A stretch of DNA of 64,000 nt from Qipengyuania sp. S6317L1 (GTDB lineage: Bacteria; Pseudomonadota; Alphaproteobacteria; Sphingomonadales; Sphingomonadaceae): assembly GCF_023015615.1 (NCBI RefSeq), contig NZ_JALKAJ010000005.1:248001-312000 (forward strand). The letters are read 5' to 3'. How positions within the stretch are numbered: position 1 is the first letter of the stretch; each line of letters opens with the position of its first letter. The notes beneath the pieces are model-generated. The model ran no database searches. It was not told where the DNA came from and saw nothing but the letters and a program-made list of their open reading frames with translations. This document shows, one piece after another, positions 1 through 7,740 of this stretch. A program made the position numbers and the translations under genes.

Positions 1-65
1 GGTGGCGAATGTAAAAGGCTTCTTGCTTGCTCCATTCCGCTCCCCCCGCTAACCGCTCTTCCACG

Positions 66-1466
66 ATGCAATATATATCCACCAGAGGCTCCGCGCCCAC
101 GTTAGACTTCGAGGGCGCAACGCTTGCAGGCCTTGCCAGTGATGGCGGGCTATACCTGCCGACTGAATGGCCACGCTTTACCGAGGACGAAATCCGTTCA
201 ATGCGGGGGCTCCCGTATCCGGAACTCGCCGCGCGGGTTATGAAGCCCTTTGTCGCTGGCTCGCTCGCCGATGATGAGCTGGAGCGCCTTTGCCACGAAG
301 TTTATGGCGATTTCGGCCATGCAGCGGTCACGCCTCTGGTGCAATTGAACGAACAGCACTGGCTGCTCGAACTCTTTCACGGCCCGACGCTCGCCTTCAA
401 AGACGTTGCGCTGCAAATGCTGGGCCGTTTGTTTGAGACATTTCTTGAACGCCGGGGCGAACATCTAACCATCGTTGGTGCGACGAGCGGGGACACAGGC
501 TCCGCCGCCATTCGCGCAGTGGCAGGACTCGACCGGGTCGAGATATTCATGCTCCACCCCTCGGGCAAAGTTTCCGATGTGCAGCGACGCCAGATGACGA
601 CCGTGCGCGCACCCAATGTGCACAATTTGGCGATTGCAGGCAGCTTTGACGACGCACAGGCGCATGTGAAGGCGATGTTCGCTGATGAGAGCGTTACGAG
701 CACACTCAACCTTGGCGCGGTCAATTCGATCAACTGGGCGCGGCTGATGGCGCAGGTTGTGTATTACTTCTATGCTGGCCTCCAATTGGGCGCACCTGAT
801 CGCAGCGCTGCCTACAGCGTGCCCACAGGCAATTTCGGTGATATCTTCGCAGGATACGTCGCGCACAAAATGGGTTTGCCGATTGAGCAGCTGATTGTTG
901 CGACCAATGTGAACGACATTCTCCACCGCGCTCTTCGGGACGGGGACTATTCTGCTGGCAGTACGGTGCCAACGATTACTCCGTCGATGGACATTCAGGT
1001 GAGCTCCAACTTCGAGCGCCTTCTGTTTGATGTGGGCGGCCGCGACGGCGGTGCCATGGCTGAACAAATGCGTGCCTTTGCAGAATCGAAAGCGATGCAA
1101 CTCACCAATAGCCAGCGTGAAGGCGCATCCGCGCTCTTCACCAGCGGGCGCGCCGATCAGGAAGAGACGACCCGCGCGCTTCAGTGGGCATATCGCAACT
1201 GCGCGCAGGTGATCGACCCACACACAGGTGTCGGCCTTCATGCCGCGCAGCAGGCTGAGCTTGGAGCGGCTGTGCCAATCGTAACGCTTGCGACTGCTCA
1301 TCCGGCGAAATTCCCCGATGCGGTCGAACGCGCCACGGGCGTTCGTCCTGCGTTGCCATCTCGTGTCGGTGATCTGTTCGGACGCGAAGAAGCCATGGTC
1401 GAAATTGGCGGCGATTACGCCTCTGCGCGCGACTTTGTCCTCTCTAACGCAGGCGCAAATGGCTAA
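66..1466 (+). CDS. thrC: Threonine synthase
   Basis: PLP-dependent enzyme converting O-phospho-L-homoserine to threonine, the last step of threonine synthesis in the cytosol. The 466-residue product has the N-terminal sequence typical of the family (MQYISTRG), the PLP lysine in LAFKD (K112) and the phosphate-loop region GATSGDTGSAA. An ATG at 27 lies upstream in frame, but the 13 extra residues look non-native, so the ATG at 66 is preferred. It heads a run of same-strand genes ending with moaE. The stop overlaps the start of the next gene by 8 bp, implying translational coupling. Family identity is very secure; the exact start is an inference. Confidence 0.95.
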   Translation: MQYISTRGSAPTLDFEGATLAGLASDGGLYLPTEWPRFTEDEIRSMRGLPYPELAARVMKPFVAGSLADDELERLCHEVYGDFGHAAVTPLVQLNEQHWLLELFHGPTLAFKDVALQMLGRLFETFLERRGEHLTIVGATSGDTGSAAIRAVAGLDRVEIFMLHPSGKVSDVQRRQMTTVRAPNVHNLAIAGSFDDAQAHVKAMFADESVTSTLNLGAVNSINWARLMAQVVYYFYAGLQLGAPDRSAAYSVPTGNFGDIFAGYVAHKMGLPIEQLIVATNVNDILHRALRDGDYSAGSTVPTITPSMDIQVSSNFERLLFDVGGRDGGAMAEQMRAFAESKAMQLTNSQREGASALFTSGRADQEETTRALQWAYRNCAQVIDPHTGVGLHAAQQAELGAAVPIVTLATAHPAKFPDAVERATGVRPALPSRVGDLFGREEAMVEIGGDYASARDFVLSNAGANG

Positions 1467-2346
1467 GCTCGTCGAGCAACCACTGGTGATGGAATGCCAC
1501 GGGTGGGATGCGTATCGCCTGCTCGACAGCGGAGGAGGGCGCAAATTCGAAGCCTTCGGCCCTCATGCCTTTATCCGGCCCGAGCCCCAAGCGATGTGGC
1601 AACCGCGCCTTTCCGAATGGGATGCCGCGGGCGAATTCGTGCCGGGCTCTGATGAGGACGGCGGCGGGCGTTGGAACCTGTCACCGGAGGTTCCCGATGG
1701 CTGGGAACTGGAGTGGAATGATGTGCGATTTACCGCGACCCCGACCGCGTTCCGACACCTGCAATTCTTTCCTGACATGGCGCCAGTATGGGACTGGATG
1801 CGCGGACAACTGGGCGAGAGTGCCGACGCCGAAACGCTCAATATGTTCGGTTACACCGGGCTTGGCACTTTGGCGTTATCTGACCACGGCCGTGTCACCC
1901 ATGTTGATGCATCAAAAAAGTCGGTCGCCCAAGCGCGCGATAACGCGCACGCTTCAGGTATGGACGATCGTCCCATTCGCTGGCTCGTCGATGATGCGGC
2001 GAAGTTCACCGCGCGCGAGGTGCGCCGCGAAAGGCGCTATGATGGGATCATCCTCGATCCGCCAAAATTCGGCCGCGGCCCCAAGAACGAGACTTGGCGG
2101 ATTGAAGAGGGATTGGCAGGTCTTGTCAGCGATTGCGGTAAGCTGCTCGACAAGGAAAGCCGCTTCCTCTTCCTCACGGTTTACGCTGTGCGCATGAGCA
2201 GCCTCGCGATTGCAGGTCTTTTGCAGGAGGCGCTTCAACACCTCCCCGGTCAGATCGAACACGGCGACTTGGCTGTGCGCGAAGAAGGCGAGGGCGGTCG
2301 TCTCCTTCCAACAGCGATCTTCGCACGCTGGTCCAATCCCGGCTAA
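1459..2346 (+). CDS. Class I SAM-dependent methyltransferase, RlmI/K-like
   Basis: 295-residue protein with a Rossmann-type SAM-binding segment around residues 127-140 (NMFGYTGLGTLAL), an acidic motif II (THVDASKKS) and the motif IV DPPKF at about residue 200, which is characteristic of COG1092-type 23S rRNA methyltransferases (RlmI/RlmK domain). It lacks an N-terminal PUA domain of the full RlmI kind, so substrate and position are unknown. The start at 1459 is chosen because it overlaps the thrC stop by 8 bp; the open frame extends upstream inside thrC but that part is only shadow. Function as an RNA methyltransferase is inferred from the family. Confidence 0.85.
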   Translation: MAKLVEQPLVMECHGWDAYRLLDSGGGRKFEAFGPHAFIRPEPQAMWQPRLSEWDAAGEFVPGSDEDGGGRWNLSPEVPDGWELEWNDVRFTATPTAFRHLQFFPDMAPVWDWMRGQLGESADAETLNMFGYTGLGTLALSDHGRVTHVDASKKSVAQARDNAHASGMDDRPIRWLVDDAAKFTAREVRRERRYDGIILDPPKFGRGPKNETWRIEEGLAGLVSDCGKLLDKESRFLFLTVYAVRMSSLAIAGLLQEALQHLPGQIEHGDLAVREEGEGGRLLPTAIFARWSNPG

Positions 2347-2358
2347 GGCTGACAGACG

Positions 2359-2742
2359 ATGAATACCACCGATTCGCTCATTCTCGAAGTGGCCGACCTA
2401 GAGGTCGATGTCCTTACCGGTATCTACTCCGAAGAAACCGGCAAGCCGCAGCCTCTGCGCATAACCATTCAGGTGCGCTATGACGTGGCGGAACACTATG
2501 ATCCCGATACGCCGCTGGATGCGTCGAAGAATTATATGGATTTGAAACACGCCGCCTCCGACGGCCTTCCCGAGGGTGTGCATTTCAAGTTGATCGAGGC
2601 GGTGGGCGACCACATTTGCGAAACGCTCTTCGTGCAGGATGTGCGGGTTCAGGCGGTGACGGTGAAGATCGTGAAACTCGCCATTGCCGAAGCGGGTGAG
2701 AAGATCGGCATTACCCTTCACCGTGAGCGGCCTTCTCAATAA
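2359..2742 (+). CDS. folB: Dihydroneopterin aldolase
   Basis: 127-residue FolB-family protein of the tetrahydrofolate pathway, expected to cleave 7,8-dihydroneopterin to 6-hydroxymethyl-dihydropterin and glycolaldehyde. The family pattern is seen in the N-terminal strand (ILEVADLEVDVLTGIYSEE), the NYMDLK segment and the C-terminal VKIVKLAIAEAGEKIGITLH block containing the conserved lysines. Length is usual (about 120). It lies 12 bp after the methyltransferase and 17 bp before the next gene, inside the same transcription unit that later contains the molybdopterin genes, so two pterin pathways neighbour each other. Confidence 0.88.
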   Translation: MNTTDSLILEVADLEVDVLTGIYSEETGKPQPLRITIQVRYDVAEHYDPDTPLDASKNYMDLKHAASDGLPEGVHFKLIEAVGDHICETLFVQDVRVQAVTVKIVKLAIAEAGEKIGITLHRERPSQ

Positions 2743-2759
2743 TGGTGGCAAACTGATCC

Positions 2760-3071
2760 ATGACGCAGGCCGAGTACAACGCCAGCGACCTGCCCGCGAA
2801 CGCTTTGGAGGCGAGCGCGCACTTTTACGCTCAGCACCTCGGACCGGCTCTGGCCAAGCGCGGTGAAGGCGATCTTGTCATCATACTCCCGCCCGGTGGC
2901 CACGAGCACACAGATTGGCGCCAAGCTTTAGCGCGTGACCTTGCCCGCGAATGTGCGCCTGCCCGAGTAAATGTGATTGCTGCCGGGGACGAATCGCAGA
3001 AAGACAAACTTCTTCGTTATTTGGCGGATGCAAAAGGCGTGACGGGGCAGTATTGTCAGACGAATGACTGA
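2760..3071 (+). CDS. Small Rossmann-like protein of unknown function
   Basis: 103 residues, not assigned to a named family. The middle reads like an alpha/beta nucleotide-type fold: a hydrophobic strand (DLVIILPPGG) followed by a helix rich in Arg and Ala, then a second strand (RVNVIAAGDES) and a terminal helix. There is no signal peptide or membrane segment. It is sandwiched between folB and moaA, and its last 8 bases overlap the moaA start, so it is probably co-translated with moaA. A helper role in pterin or cofactor metabolism is only a guess from position. Confidence 0.7.
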   Translation: MTQAEYNASDLPANALEASAHFYAQHLGPALAKRGEGDLVIILPPGGHEHTDWRQALARDLARECAPARVNVIAAGDESQKDKLLRYLADAKGVTGQYCQTND

Positions 3072-4113
3072 GGTTGCCACCCGCACACGCGACGTTCTGA
3101 AGCTCGCTGATGAAGCTGCGCCTTTGGTGGACACGTTCGGGCGCACGATCAGCTATCTGAGGCTCTCTGTCACCGATCGCTGCGATCTTCGCTGCACCTA
3201 TTGTATGCCTGAACGCATGACCTTCCTGCCCAAGCGCGACGTGCTCTCGCTTGAGGAGCTGTATGCTCTGGCGACCGGCTTTATCGCACGCGGCGTGACG
3301 AAGATCCGCATCACCGGGGGCGAACCTCTGGTGCGCCGCGATATTGTTGACCTGTTCACCGCTCTGGGGCGACATTTGGACGGGGGAGGGCTTCAAGAGC
3401 TCACGCTCACCACCAATGCGACACAATTGGCCGGCCATGCTGTGGCGCTTTACAAGGCAGGCGTTCGCCGCGTGAATATCTCGCTCGACACTCTTGATCG
3501 CGCGATGTTTGAACGGCTTACGCGGCGCGATGCGCTGCCGCAGGTTTTGCAAGGAATTGCAGCTGCGAAGGACGCAGGCCTTCGGGTCAAATTGAATGCC
3601 GTGGCGCTCAAGGGCGTCAACGAGGACGAGCTTCCCGACCTTATCGCATGGGCGCATGAGGAGGGCCATGATGCGACCCTCATCGAAGTCATGCCACTTG
3701 GCGACGTTGAAGAAGAGCGTCTCGACCAATATCTGCCTTTGAATGATGTGCGCGCACGGCTCGAAGATCGCTGGACACTTACCGACAATGCACACCAATC
3801 GGGCGGGCCTGCGCGCTACGTCGATGTGGCCGAGACCGGCGGCAGGCTGGGCTTCATCACGCCGCACACCAGCAACTTCTGCGATGGTTGCAACCGTTTG
3901 CGGGTGACGGCGACAGGCCAGCTTTACCCCTGCCTTGGTGGAGGCGAGCGAGTGGACTTGCGCTCGGCGCTCCGTAGCGATGACCCGCAAGGGCAATTGG
4001 CAGCAGCACTGGACAAAACCATGCTGATCAAGCCCGAACGCCATCATTTCCGTATGGATGAGCGCGGAGCAGCGCCGCATTTGCCGCGGCATATGTCGAT
4101 GACGGGAGGCTGA
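3064..4113 (+). CDS. moaA: GTP 3',8-cyclase (molybdopterin biosynthesis)
   Basis: Radical-SAM enzyme that, with MoaC, turns GTP into cyclic pyranopterin monophosphate. The 349-residue sequence shows the N-terminal radical SAM cluster C40-x3-C44-x2-C47 (CDLRCTYC), the SAM-binding GGEP motif, and the C-terminal second [4Fe-4S] cluster ligands in FCDGCNRLR with the third Cys in YPCLGG. It ends in the conserved Gly-Gly that completes the active site. The start at 3064 overlaps the preceding gene by 8 bp. moaD and moaE follow within 6 bp each; moaC, moaB and moeA are not in the window. Confidence 0.96.
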   Translation: MTEVATRTRDVLKLADEAAPLVDTFGRTISYLRLSVTDRCDLRCTYCMPERMTFLPKRDVLSLEELYALATGFIARGVTKIRITGGEPLVRRDIVDLFTALGRHLDGGGLQELTLTTNATQLAGHAVALYKAGVRRVNISLDTLDRAMFERLTRRDALPQVLQGIAAAKDAGLRVKLNAVALKGVNEDELPDLIAWAHEEGHDATLIEVMPLGDVEEERLDQYLPLNDVRARLEDRWTLTDNAHQSGGPARYVDVAETGGRLGFITPHTSNFCDGCNRLRVTATGQLYPCLGGGERVDLRSALRSDDPQGQLAAALDKTMLIKPERHHFRMDERGAAPHLPRHMSMTGG

Positions 4114-4118
4114 TCGCG

Positions 4119-4361
4119 ATGGCTGTCAAAATCATTTTCCTTGGCCCATTGCGCGATATGGCGGGTATGGACAGCACGCAAGTCGAGGCTCCGCTCGATT
4201 GGGCGAGGCTGCTCAAAGCGGTGGGCGAAGACATCGCAGCGCAGTTGCAGGAAGAACGCGTCAATATCGCCTGCGGTGGCCGCGTGTTGTCTGACAAAAC
4301 TGAGCTTCAGGCCTCGGATGGCGATGAAGTCGCCCTCCTGCCACCCGTCAGCGGGGGCTAG
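4119..4361 (+). CDS. moaD: Molybdopterin synthase sulfur carrier subunit
   Basis: 80-residue ubiquitin-like protein carrying sulfur as a C-terminal thiocarboxylate for molybdopterin synthase. The sequence begins with a beta-grasp strand (VKIIFLGPLRDMAG) and ends in the obligatory Gly-Gly (VSGG), both typical. It sits 5 bp after moaA and 6 bp before moaE, the usual order. It would be adenylated and sulfurated by MoeB-type partners encoded elsewhere. Confidence 0.93.
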   Translation: MAVKIIFLGPLRDMAGMDSTQVEAPLDWARLLKAVGEDIAAQLQEERVNIACGGRVLSDKTELQASDGDEVALLPPVSGG

Positions 4362-4367
4362 CGCCAC

Positions 4368-4838
4368 GTGAAAGACGTTCGTCTCCTCACCGAAATGTTC
4401 ATTCCGGGTGCGCTTGTGGGACCGTTTACACAGGCTCATCCCGGGCTTGGGGGCGTCTGCACATTCGTTGGCGAAGTGCGGGGCGGTGAAGGGCAGGACG
4501 CCAAAGATGATTGGGGCGTCGAAGCACTCGAACTCTCGCATTACGAACCGCTTACGCTTCCTACGATGGAAACGCTTGCTGACTCAGCCATCGAGCGTTT
4601 TGACCTCATGGGCCTCCTGATGGTTCACCGCGTTGGAAAAATGCGCGTGGGCGAACCTATCGTGTGCGTCTCTGCCGCTGCCAGACACCGGCGCGGGGCG
4701 ATTGATGCGGTTGATTTCTGCATGGATCACCTCAAAGCCGCCGCCTGGTTCTGGAAGCGCGAGAAACGCGCCGATGGCTGGCATTGGATCGAACCGCGCT
4801 CAGATGATTACGCGGACCTGGCCCGCTGGAGCGAATAA
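4368..4838 (+). CDS. moaE: Molybdopterin synthase catalytic subunit
   Basis: 156-residue MoaE, which with MoaD inserts the dithiolene sulfurs into cPMP. Recognisable features are the early FVGEVRG block, the central ELSHYEPLT, the HRVGKMRVGEPIVCVSAAARHR region, and the C-terminal active-site lysines in FWKREKRADGWHW. The start is a GTG, placed 6 bp after the moaD stop. This is the last gene of the plus-strand run; an FNR-type operator begins 12 bp downstream of its stop and drives the following gene instead. Confidence 0.94.
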   Translation: MKDVRLLTEMFIPGALVGPFTQAHPGLGGVCTFVGEVRGGEGQDAKDDWGVEALELSHYEPLTLPTMETLADSAIERFDLMGLLMVHRVGKMRVGEPIVCVSAAARHRRGAIDAVDFCMDHLKAAAWFWKREKRADGWHWIEPRSDDYADLARWSE

Positions 4839-4849
4839 ATCGCACAGGA

Positions 4850-4863
4850 TTGATCTGGATCAA
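4850..4863 (+). promoter_or_regulatory. FNR/FixK-type operator
   Basis: TTGATCTGGATCAA is a perfect TTGAT-N4-ATCAA palindrome, the consensus for FNR/Anr/FixK proteins. It is centred at 4856.5. A class II promoter with the box at -41.5 would start near 4896-4898, and CCTAAT at 4884-4889 can serve as -10. A strong ribosome site (AAAGGAG, 4902-4908) and the ATG at 4916 follow. The fnr-like gene that could bind it lies 500 bp downstream. Oxygen control of the next gene is an inference. Confidence 0.8.
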
Positions 4864-4915
4864 AGAAGGCTCTGCGTAAGCGGCCTAATCCTCGTCTCAA
4901 CAAAGGAGATGATCA

Positions 4916-5356
4916 ATGGCCGAGCACCTCAAACATCAACTCGATATTGGCAAAGCGCGCATTGTCGATGCGCCAAGGGTCGACAATCTTGCGTCGCCCG
5001 CAGCAGAGATAGACCGCAGCTTTAATCTTCCCAAAGGGCTCTATTTCGGGACTGTTGCGGGCTATCTGGGGTTTCTGGCTTTGATGTCAGCTGCATTCAT
5101 GAACCCCGTTCTCATCATACCGATGGTGATTTTCGCCGGATTCATCGTCGCTGGCTTTGGTGTTCCAGCGATCTTCACCCGCCTCAAAGGCAATGACAGC
5201 AAGGCGATGACCTGGGGTGAATTCGAATCACGCGGTATTATGACGAACACCGGCAAGCTGGCCCCGCGAGACGCCGCAGTTCAGGTGCTTATCCTGCCAG
5301 CTCTGATCGTTTTGTGGGGGATGGCGATTGTGACAATCGCAGCGTTGGTCTCGTGA
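4916..5356 (+). CDS. Small membrane protein under FNR-box control
   Basis: 146-residue protein not assigned to a named family. After a polar N-terminus of about 38 residues come three likely membrane segments: about 42-62 (GTVAGYLGFLALMSAAF), 64-84 (PVLIIPMVIFAGFIVAGFG) and a C-terminal one at 120-145 (VQVLILPALIVLWGMAIV). A soluble stretch with MTWGEFESRGI connects the last two. It has a strong Shine-Dalgarno site and its own promoter with a perfect FNR box. It is convergent with fnr (37 bp gap). A role in microaerobic respiration or cytochrome oxidase function is suggested only by this regulation. Confidence 0.8.
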   Translation: MAEHLKHQLDIGKARIVDAPRVDNLASPAAEIDRSFNLPKGLYFGTVAGYLGFLALMSAAFMNPVLIIPMVIFAGFIVAGFGVPAIFTRLKGNDSKAMTWGEFESRGIMTNTGKLAPRDAAVQVLILPALIVLWGMAIVTIAALVS

Positions 5357-5393
5357 GGATCGGCTGACGCACGAGTGGCGCTAAGAAGGGGAT

Positions 5394-6083
5394 TTAGCGC
5401 CCGGAAATATCCCTCAAAAGCGCGGGGTCGGCAATGTCGATCCCGCGTTTTCCATTGCGGGTGATCGCGCCCATCGTTTCAAGCTCGCCCATCTTGCGAC
5501 TAACCGTTTCGATCGTCAGGCCCAGCATATTGGCCATTTCGCCTCGCGTCAGAGGGAGGTCAAAGCTGTCGGCAATATGGCAAGAGGTGTGGCTCGCGGC
5601 CCCTGCAAAATCATGAAGCAGTGCGGCAATCCGCGTCTCTGCGCTTGCATGGGCGGTCAGTTCCAACAGGCTGCGCGTAGCAAGAAGATCTTCCTGAGAT
5701 CGGCGTAAGAGTGCCTGCGCCAACGCTGGATATTCGCTCACTGCGCGTTCGATATCTTTGCGCGCAAAGGTGCACAATTGGCTCTCTGTGAGAGCTACGA
5801 CGTCATGGTGGGCAAAGGGGCTGAAGAGCTCGCCTATAAAGCCGGAAGGATGAATAAGGCTGAGGATCTGCTCATTGCCCTCCGCATCGAAAGCCGTCAC
5901 TTTCAAAGCGCCGCTCACCAGCGTCGCACAGGCCGCCTCCTCGTCTCCTGCCGCGAACAGCATCTCGCCGCGTTTCAGCACTCTCGTGCTTCCCGCCGCT
6001 GCCAGCGCATCGCGCTCTTTTTCGGTCAGAACCGCACATGCGGCGCTTTCTCTCACCGGGCAGACAGCGCAGGTTTGGTTCAT
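5394..6083 (-). CDS. fnr: FNR-type oxygen-sensing regulator (Crp/Fnr family)
   Basis: 229-residue Crp/Fnr protein. Four cysteines fit an oxygen-labile [4Fe-4S] cluster: C5, C8 and C16 at the N-terminus (CAVCPVRESAAC) and C104 in QLCTF, matching E. coli C122. The cNMP-like beta-roll spans about 30-120. The winged helix contains ETVSR at 192-196, the E-x-x-S-R recognition motif that reads TTGAT. It therefore fits the box at 4850-4863. Its start overlaps the stop of the upstream lipoprotein gene as ATGA, so the two are translationally coupled. Alphaproteobacterial FnrL is the best name; fine subtype is uncertain. Confidence 0.92.
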   Translation of the reverse strand: MNQTCAVCPVRESAACAVLTEKERDALAAAGSTRVLKRGEMLFAAGDEEAACATLVSGALKVTAFDAEGNEQILSLIHPSGFIGELFSPFAHHDVVALTESQLCTFARKDIERAVSEYPALAQALLRRSQEDLLATRSLLELTAHASAETRIAALLHDFAGAASHTSCHIADSFDLPLTRGEMANMLGLTIETVSRKMGELETMGAITRNGKRGIDIADPALLRDISGR

Positions 6084-6586
6084 CGGGCATCCTCTCCAGT
6101 TAGCGTTTCGAGAATTTGGTCTTGGGCGGAAAGCATGCGAACGACCGTCGCTTGTGCGTCGCGGATAGCGCCGGTCTCGGCAAAGCTGGTTGCCGCCTGT
6201 GCCTCAAGCGCGTCCAACTGGCTTAGCGCGCTCGCAGTTTGCCCCCGCAAGGATGTAAGGCTGGCAACGCCGACAAGAGCGCGTGCGCGCACATCACTTT
6301 CTTGACCAGTCCCTCGCGATGTCGCAACGAGCGCGCTGACTTCGTCGCTCTGAGAGAGGAACTTGATATTTGCTTGCTTGGCGCTGGCTATCGCTGTGTC
6401 GATCCGGCCGCTGTCCGGCTGTACGACCGGGAGGCCCGTAGGTTGTGCTTGCGGGGTAAACTCGCCACTCACTCGCTCGGCATCGCGCACGGCAAGGGAA
6501 GGGTAGCGGCCATCGGGCGCCGCGCAGCCGCTTATGACCAGTCCGGCCATACAAGCAATTGCAGAAGAAAAATATGCTTTGATCAT
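6080..6586 (-). CDS. Putative lipoprotein coupled to fnr
   Basis: 168 residues. The N-terminus is a lipoprotein signal: MIKAYFSSAIACMAG followed by LVISGC, with the lipobox ISGC and the acylated Cys at residue 21. The mature part is hydrophilic, starts with a Pro/Gln-rich linker and then becomes strongly helical and Ala-rich (about 65-160), compatible with a coiled-coil or helical-hairpin protein. I do not recognise a family. The frame is open well upstream, but the lipobox fixes the start at 6586. Its TGA overlaps the fnr ATG, so regulator and envelope protein are made together. Confidence 0.75.
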   Translation of the reverse strand: MIKAYFSSAIACMAGLVISGCAAPDGRYPSLAVRDAERVSGEFTPQAQPTGLPVVQPDSGRIDTAIASAKQANIKFLSQSDEVSALVATSRGTGQESDVRARALVGVASLTSLRGQTASALSQLDALEAQAATSFAETGAIRDAQATVVRMLSAQDQILETLTGEDAR

Positions 6587-6673
6587 GATCCCAAAGCGCC
6601 ATATCACGCAGATTGAGCAAAGGGAAATACGCAGCACATCGCAAATTTGCGGCCATCTCTTGCAAATGACACG

Positions 6674-6821
6674 TTGACTTGAACGCCCCATTCCCTTAAC
6701 GGCACGCATCCTTCGATTGCTGCTTTTGTAAGCGGCGTCCCCAAACACTCGTTTGGGTGGTCCGAGCGGTGCGAGTGCTTTGCATCGTCTTAGACAACCA
6801 AAGAATTGAGAGTATTTAGTC
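6674..6821 (+). promoter_or_regulatory. Promoter and structured leader of rplU-rpmA
   Basis: TTGACT (6674-6679) and TAACGG (6697-6702), 17 bp apart, form a plausible sigma-70 promoter. The implied leader of about 110 nt contains a perfect hairpin, CCCAAAC (6740-6746), loop ACTC, GTTTGGG (6751-6757). A competing pairing exists between CACTCG (6746-6751) and CGAGTG (6772-6777), which would disrupt that hairpin. This resembles autoregulatory ribosomal-protein leaders, but no named leader family was recognised. Confidence 0.45.
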
Positions 6822-7244
6822 ATGTTCGCTATCGTGCGCACTGGCGGCAAGCAGTACCGGGTTGCCGCTGGAGATAAGATTGCCGTTGAAAAGCTTGCCG
6901 GGGAAGCCGGCGACACAATCACTTTGGGCGACGTTTTGCTCGCCGGCGAAGGCGATTCTATCGCTGACGCATCGAAAGTGACTGTCTCGGCCGAGATCAT
7001 CGCTCAGGCAAAGAGCGAGAAGACGATCGTTTTCAAAAAGCGTCGTCGTCACAACTACCGCCGCAAGGCCGGTCACCGTCAGCAAATGACGCTCCTGCGC
7101 ATCACTGACGTGGGCGCTGGTAAGAAAGCTCCTGCCAAGAAGGCCGCTGCTCCTAAGAAGGACGCAGAAACCGAAGCGAAAAAAGCTCCCGCCAAGAAGG
7201 CACCGGCTAAAAAAGCCGCGCCCAAGGCCGAAGACAAGAAGTAA
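6822..7244 (+). CDS. rplU: 50S ribosomal protein L21 with basic C-terminal tail
   Basis: 140 residues. The first 103 or so are canonical L21: [14 protein letters not shown], the [23 protein letters not shown] rRNA-binding block (here [20 protein letters not shown]) and [12 protein letters not shown]21 is normally about 103 residues; here a tail of some 37 residues follows, made almost only of Lys, Ala and Pro in [14 protein letters not shown] repeats with a short acidic insert ([10 protein letters not shown]). Such tails occur in alphaproteobacterial L21 proteins. It is followed 12 bp later by rpmA, the universal partner. Confidence 0.97.
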   Translation: MFAIVRTGGKQYRVAAGDKIAVEKLAGEAGDTITLGDVLLAGEGDSIADASKVTVSAEIIAQAKSEKTIVFKKRRRHNYRRKAGHRQQMTLLRITDVGAGKKAPAKKAAAPKKDAETEAKKAPAKKAPAKKAAPKAEDKK

Positions 7245-7256
7245 GGACTAGGACCC

Positions 7257-7526
7257 ATGGCACATAAAAAAGCAGGTGGTTCATCACGTAACGGTCGCGA
7301 CTCCGCCGGTCGCCGCCTTGGTGTGAAGAAGTTCGGCAGCGAGCAAGTCGTCGCCGGCAACATCATCGTGCGTCAGCGCGGCACCAAGTTCTATGCAGGC
7401 ACCAATGTCGGCATGGGCAAGGATCACACTCTATTTGCGCTCGAAGATGGCGTGGTGCGATTCCACACCGGCAAACAAGCGCGCAAATACGTGTCAGTCG
7501 ACGCGATTGCGGAAGCAGCCGAATAA
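7257..7526 (+). CDS. rpmA: 50S ribosomal protein L27
   Basis: 89-residue L27, near the peptidyl-transferase centre of the large subunit. The start [16 protein letters not shown] is invariant and [24 protein letters not shown] follows. There is no N-terminal extension needing protease removal, unlike Firmicutes L27. It forms an operon with rplU (12 bp gap). Two hairpins and a terminator-like structure lie in the 210 bp after it. obgE, the frequent next gene in many bacteria, is absent here. Confidence 0.97.
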   Translation: MAHKKAGGSSRNGRDSAGRRLGVKKFGSEQVVAGNIIVRQRGTKFYAGTNVGMGKDHTLFALEDGVVRFHTGKQARKYVSVDAIAEAAE

Positions 7527-7590
7527 TCGGACGATTTTTCAAGGATCGTCCACCGGGGCGGTCCTAGCCGATCAAACAATCGGCAATCTA

Positions 7591-7650
7591 GAGGGAGAAG
7601 GGCCACCCCGCCAGCGGGGAGCCTGTTCTCCCTCTTGTCGTTTCTCCCTC
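7591..7650 (+). terminator. Terminator-like hairpin after rpmA
   Basis: GAGGGAGAA (7591-7599) pairs with TTCTCCCTC (7625-7633), and an inner CCCCGC/CGGGG hairpin sits between them. A weak T-rich tail (TTGTCGTTT) follows. Two smaller hairpins precede it: GGACGAT/ATCGTCC (7530-7552) and GCCGAT/ATCGGC (7567-7584). Together they probably end or process the rplU-rpmA transcript. Confidence 0.6.
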
Positions 7651-7740
7651 GCAACTGGTCCGATTTGGGATCCGGTGCAAACAGACTGTCATGTTGATGG
7701 CCTAACGGGCATTCAGGCATGGCGAGGGAGGAAACGAGAC

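Noticed and set aside
465-1544. 359-codon minus-strand frame over thrC
   Set aside because: Antisense shadow of a certain gene; no domain.
6579-6592. TTGATCATGATCCC, half of an FNR box
   Set aside because: It overlaps the lipoprotein start codon, and the second half-site has two mismatches, so it is not a promoter element. Coding context explains it.
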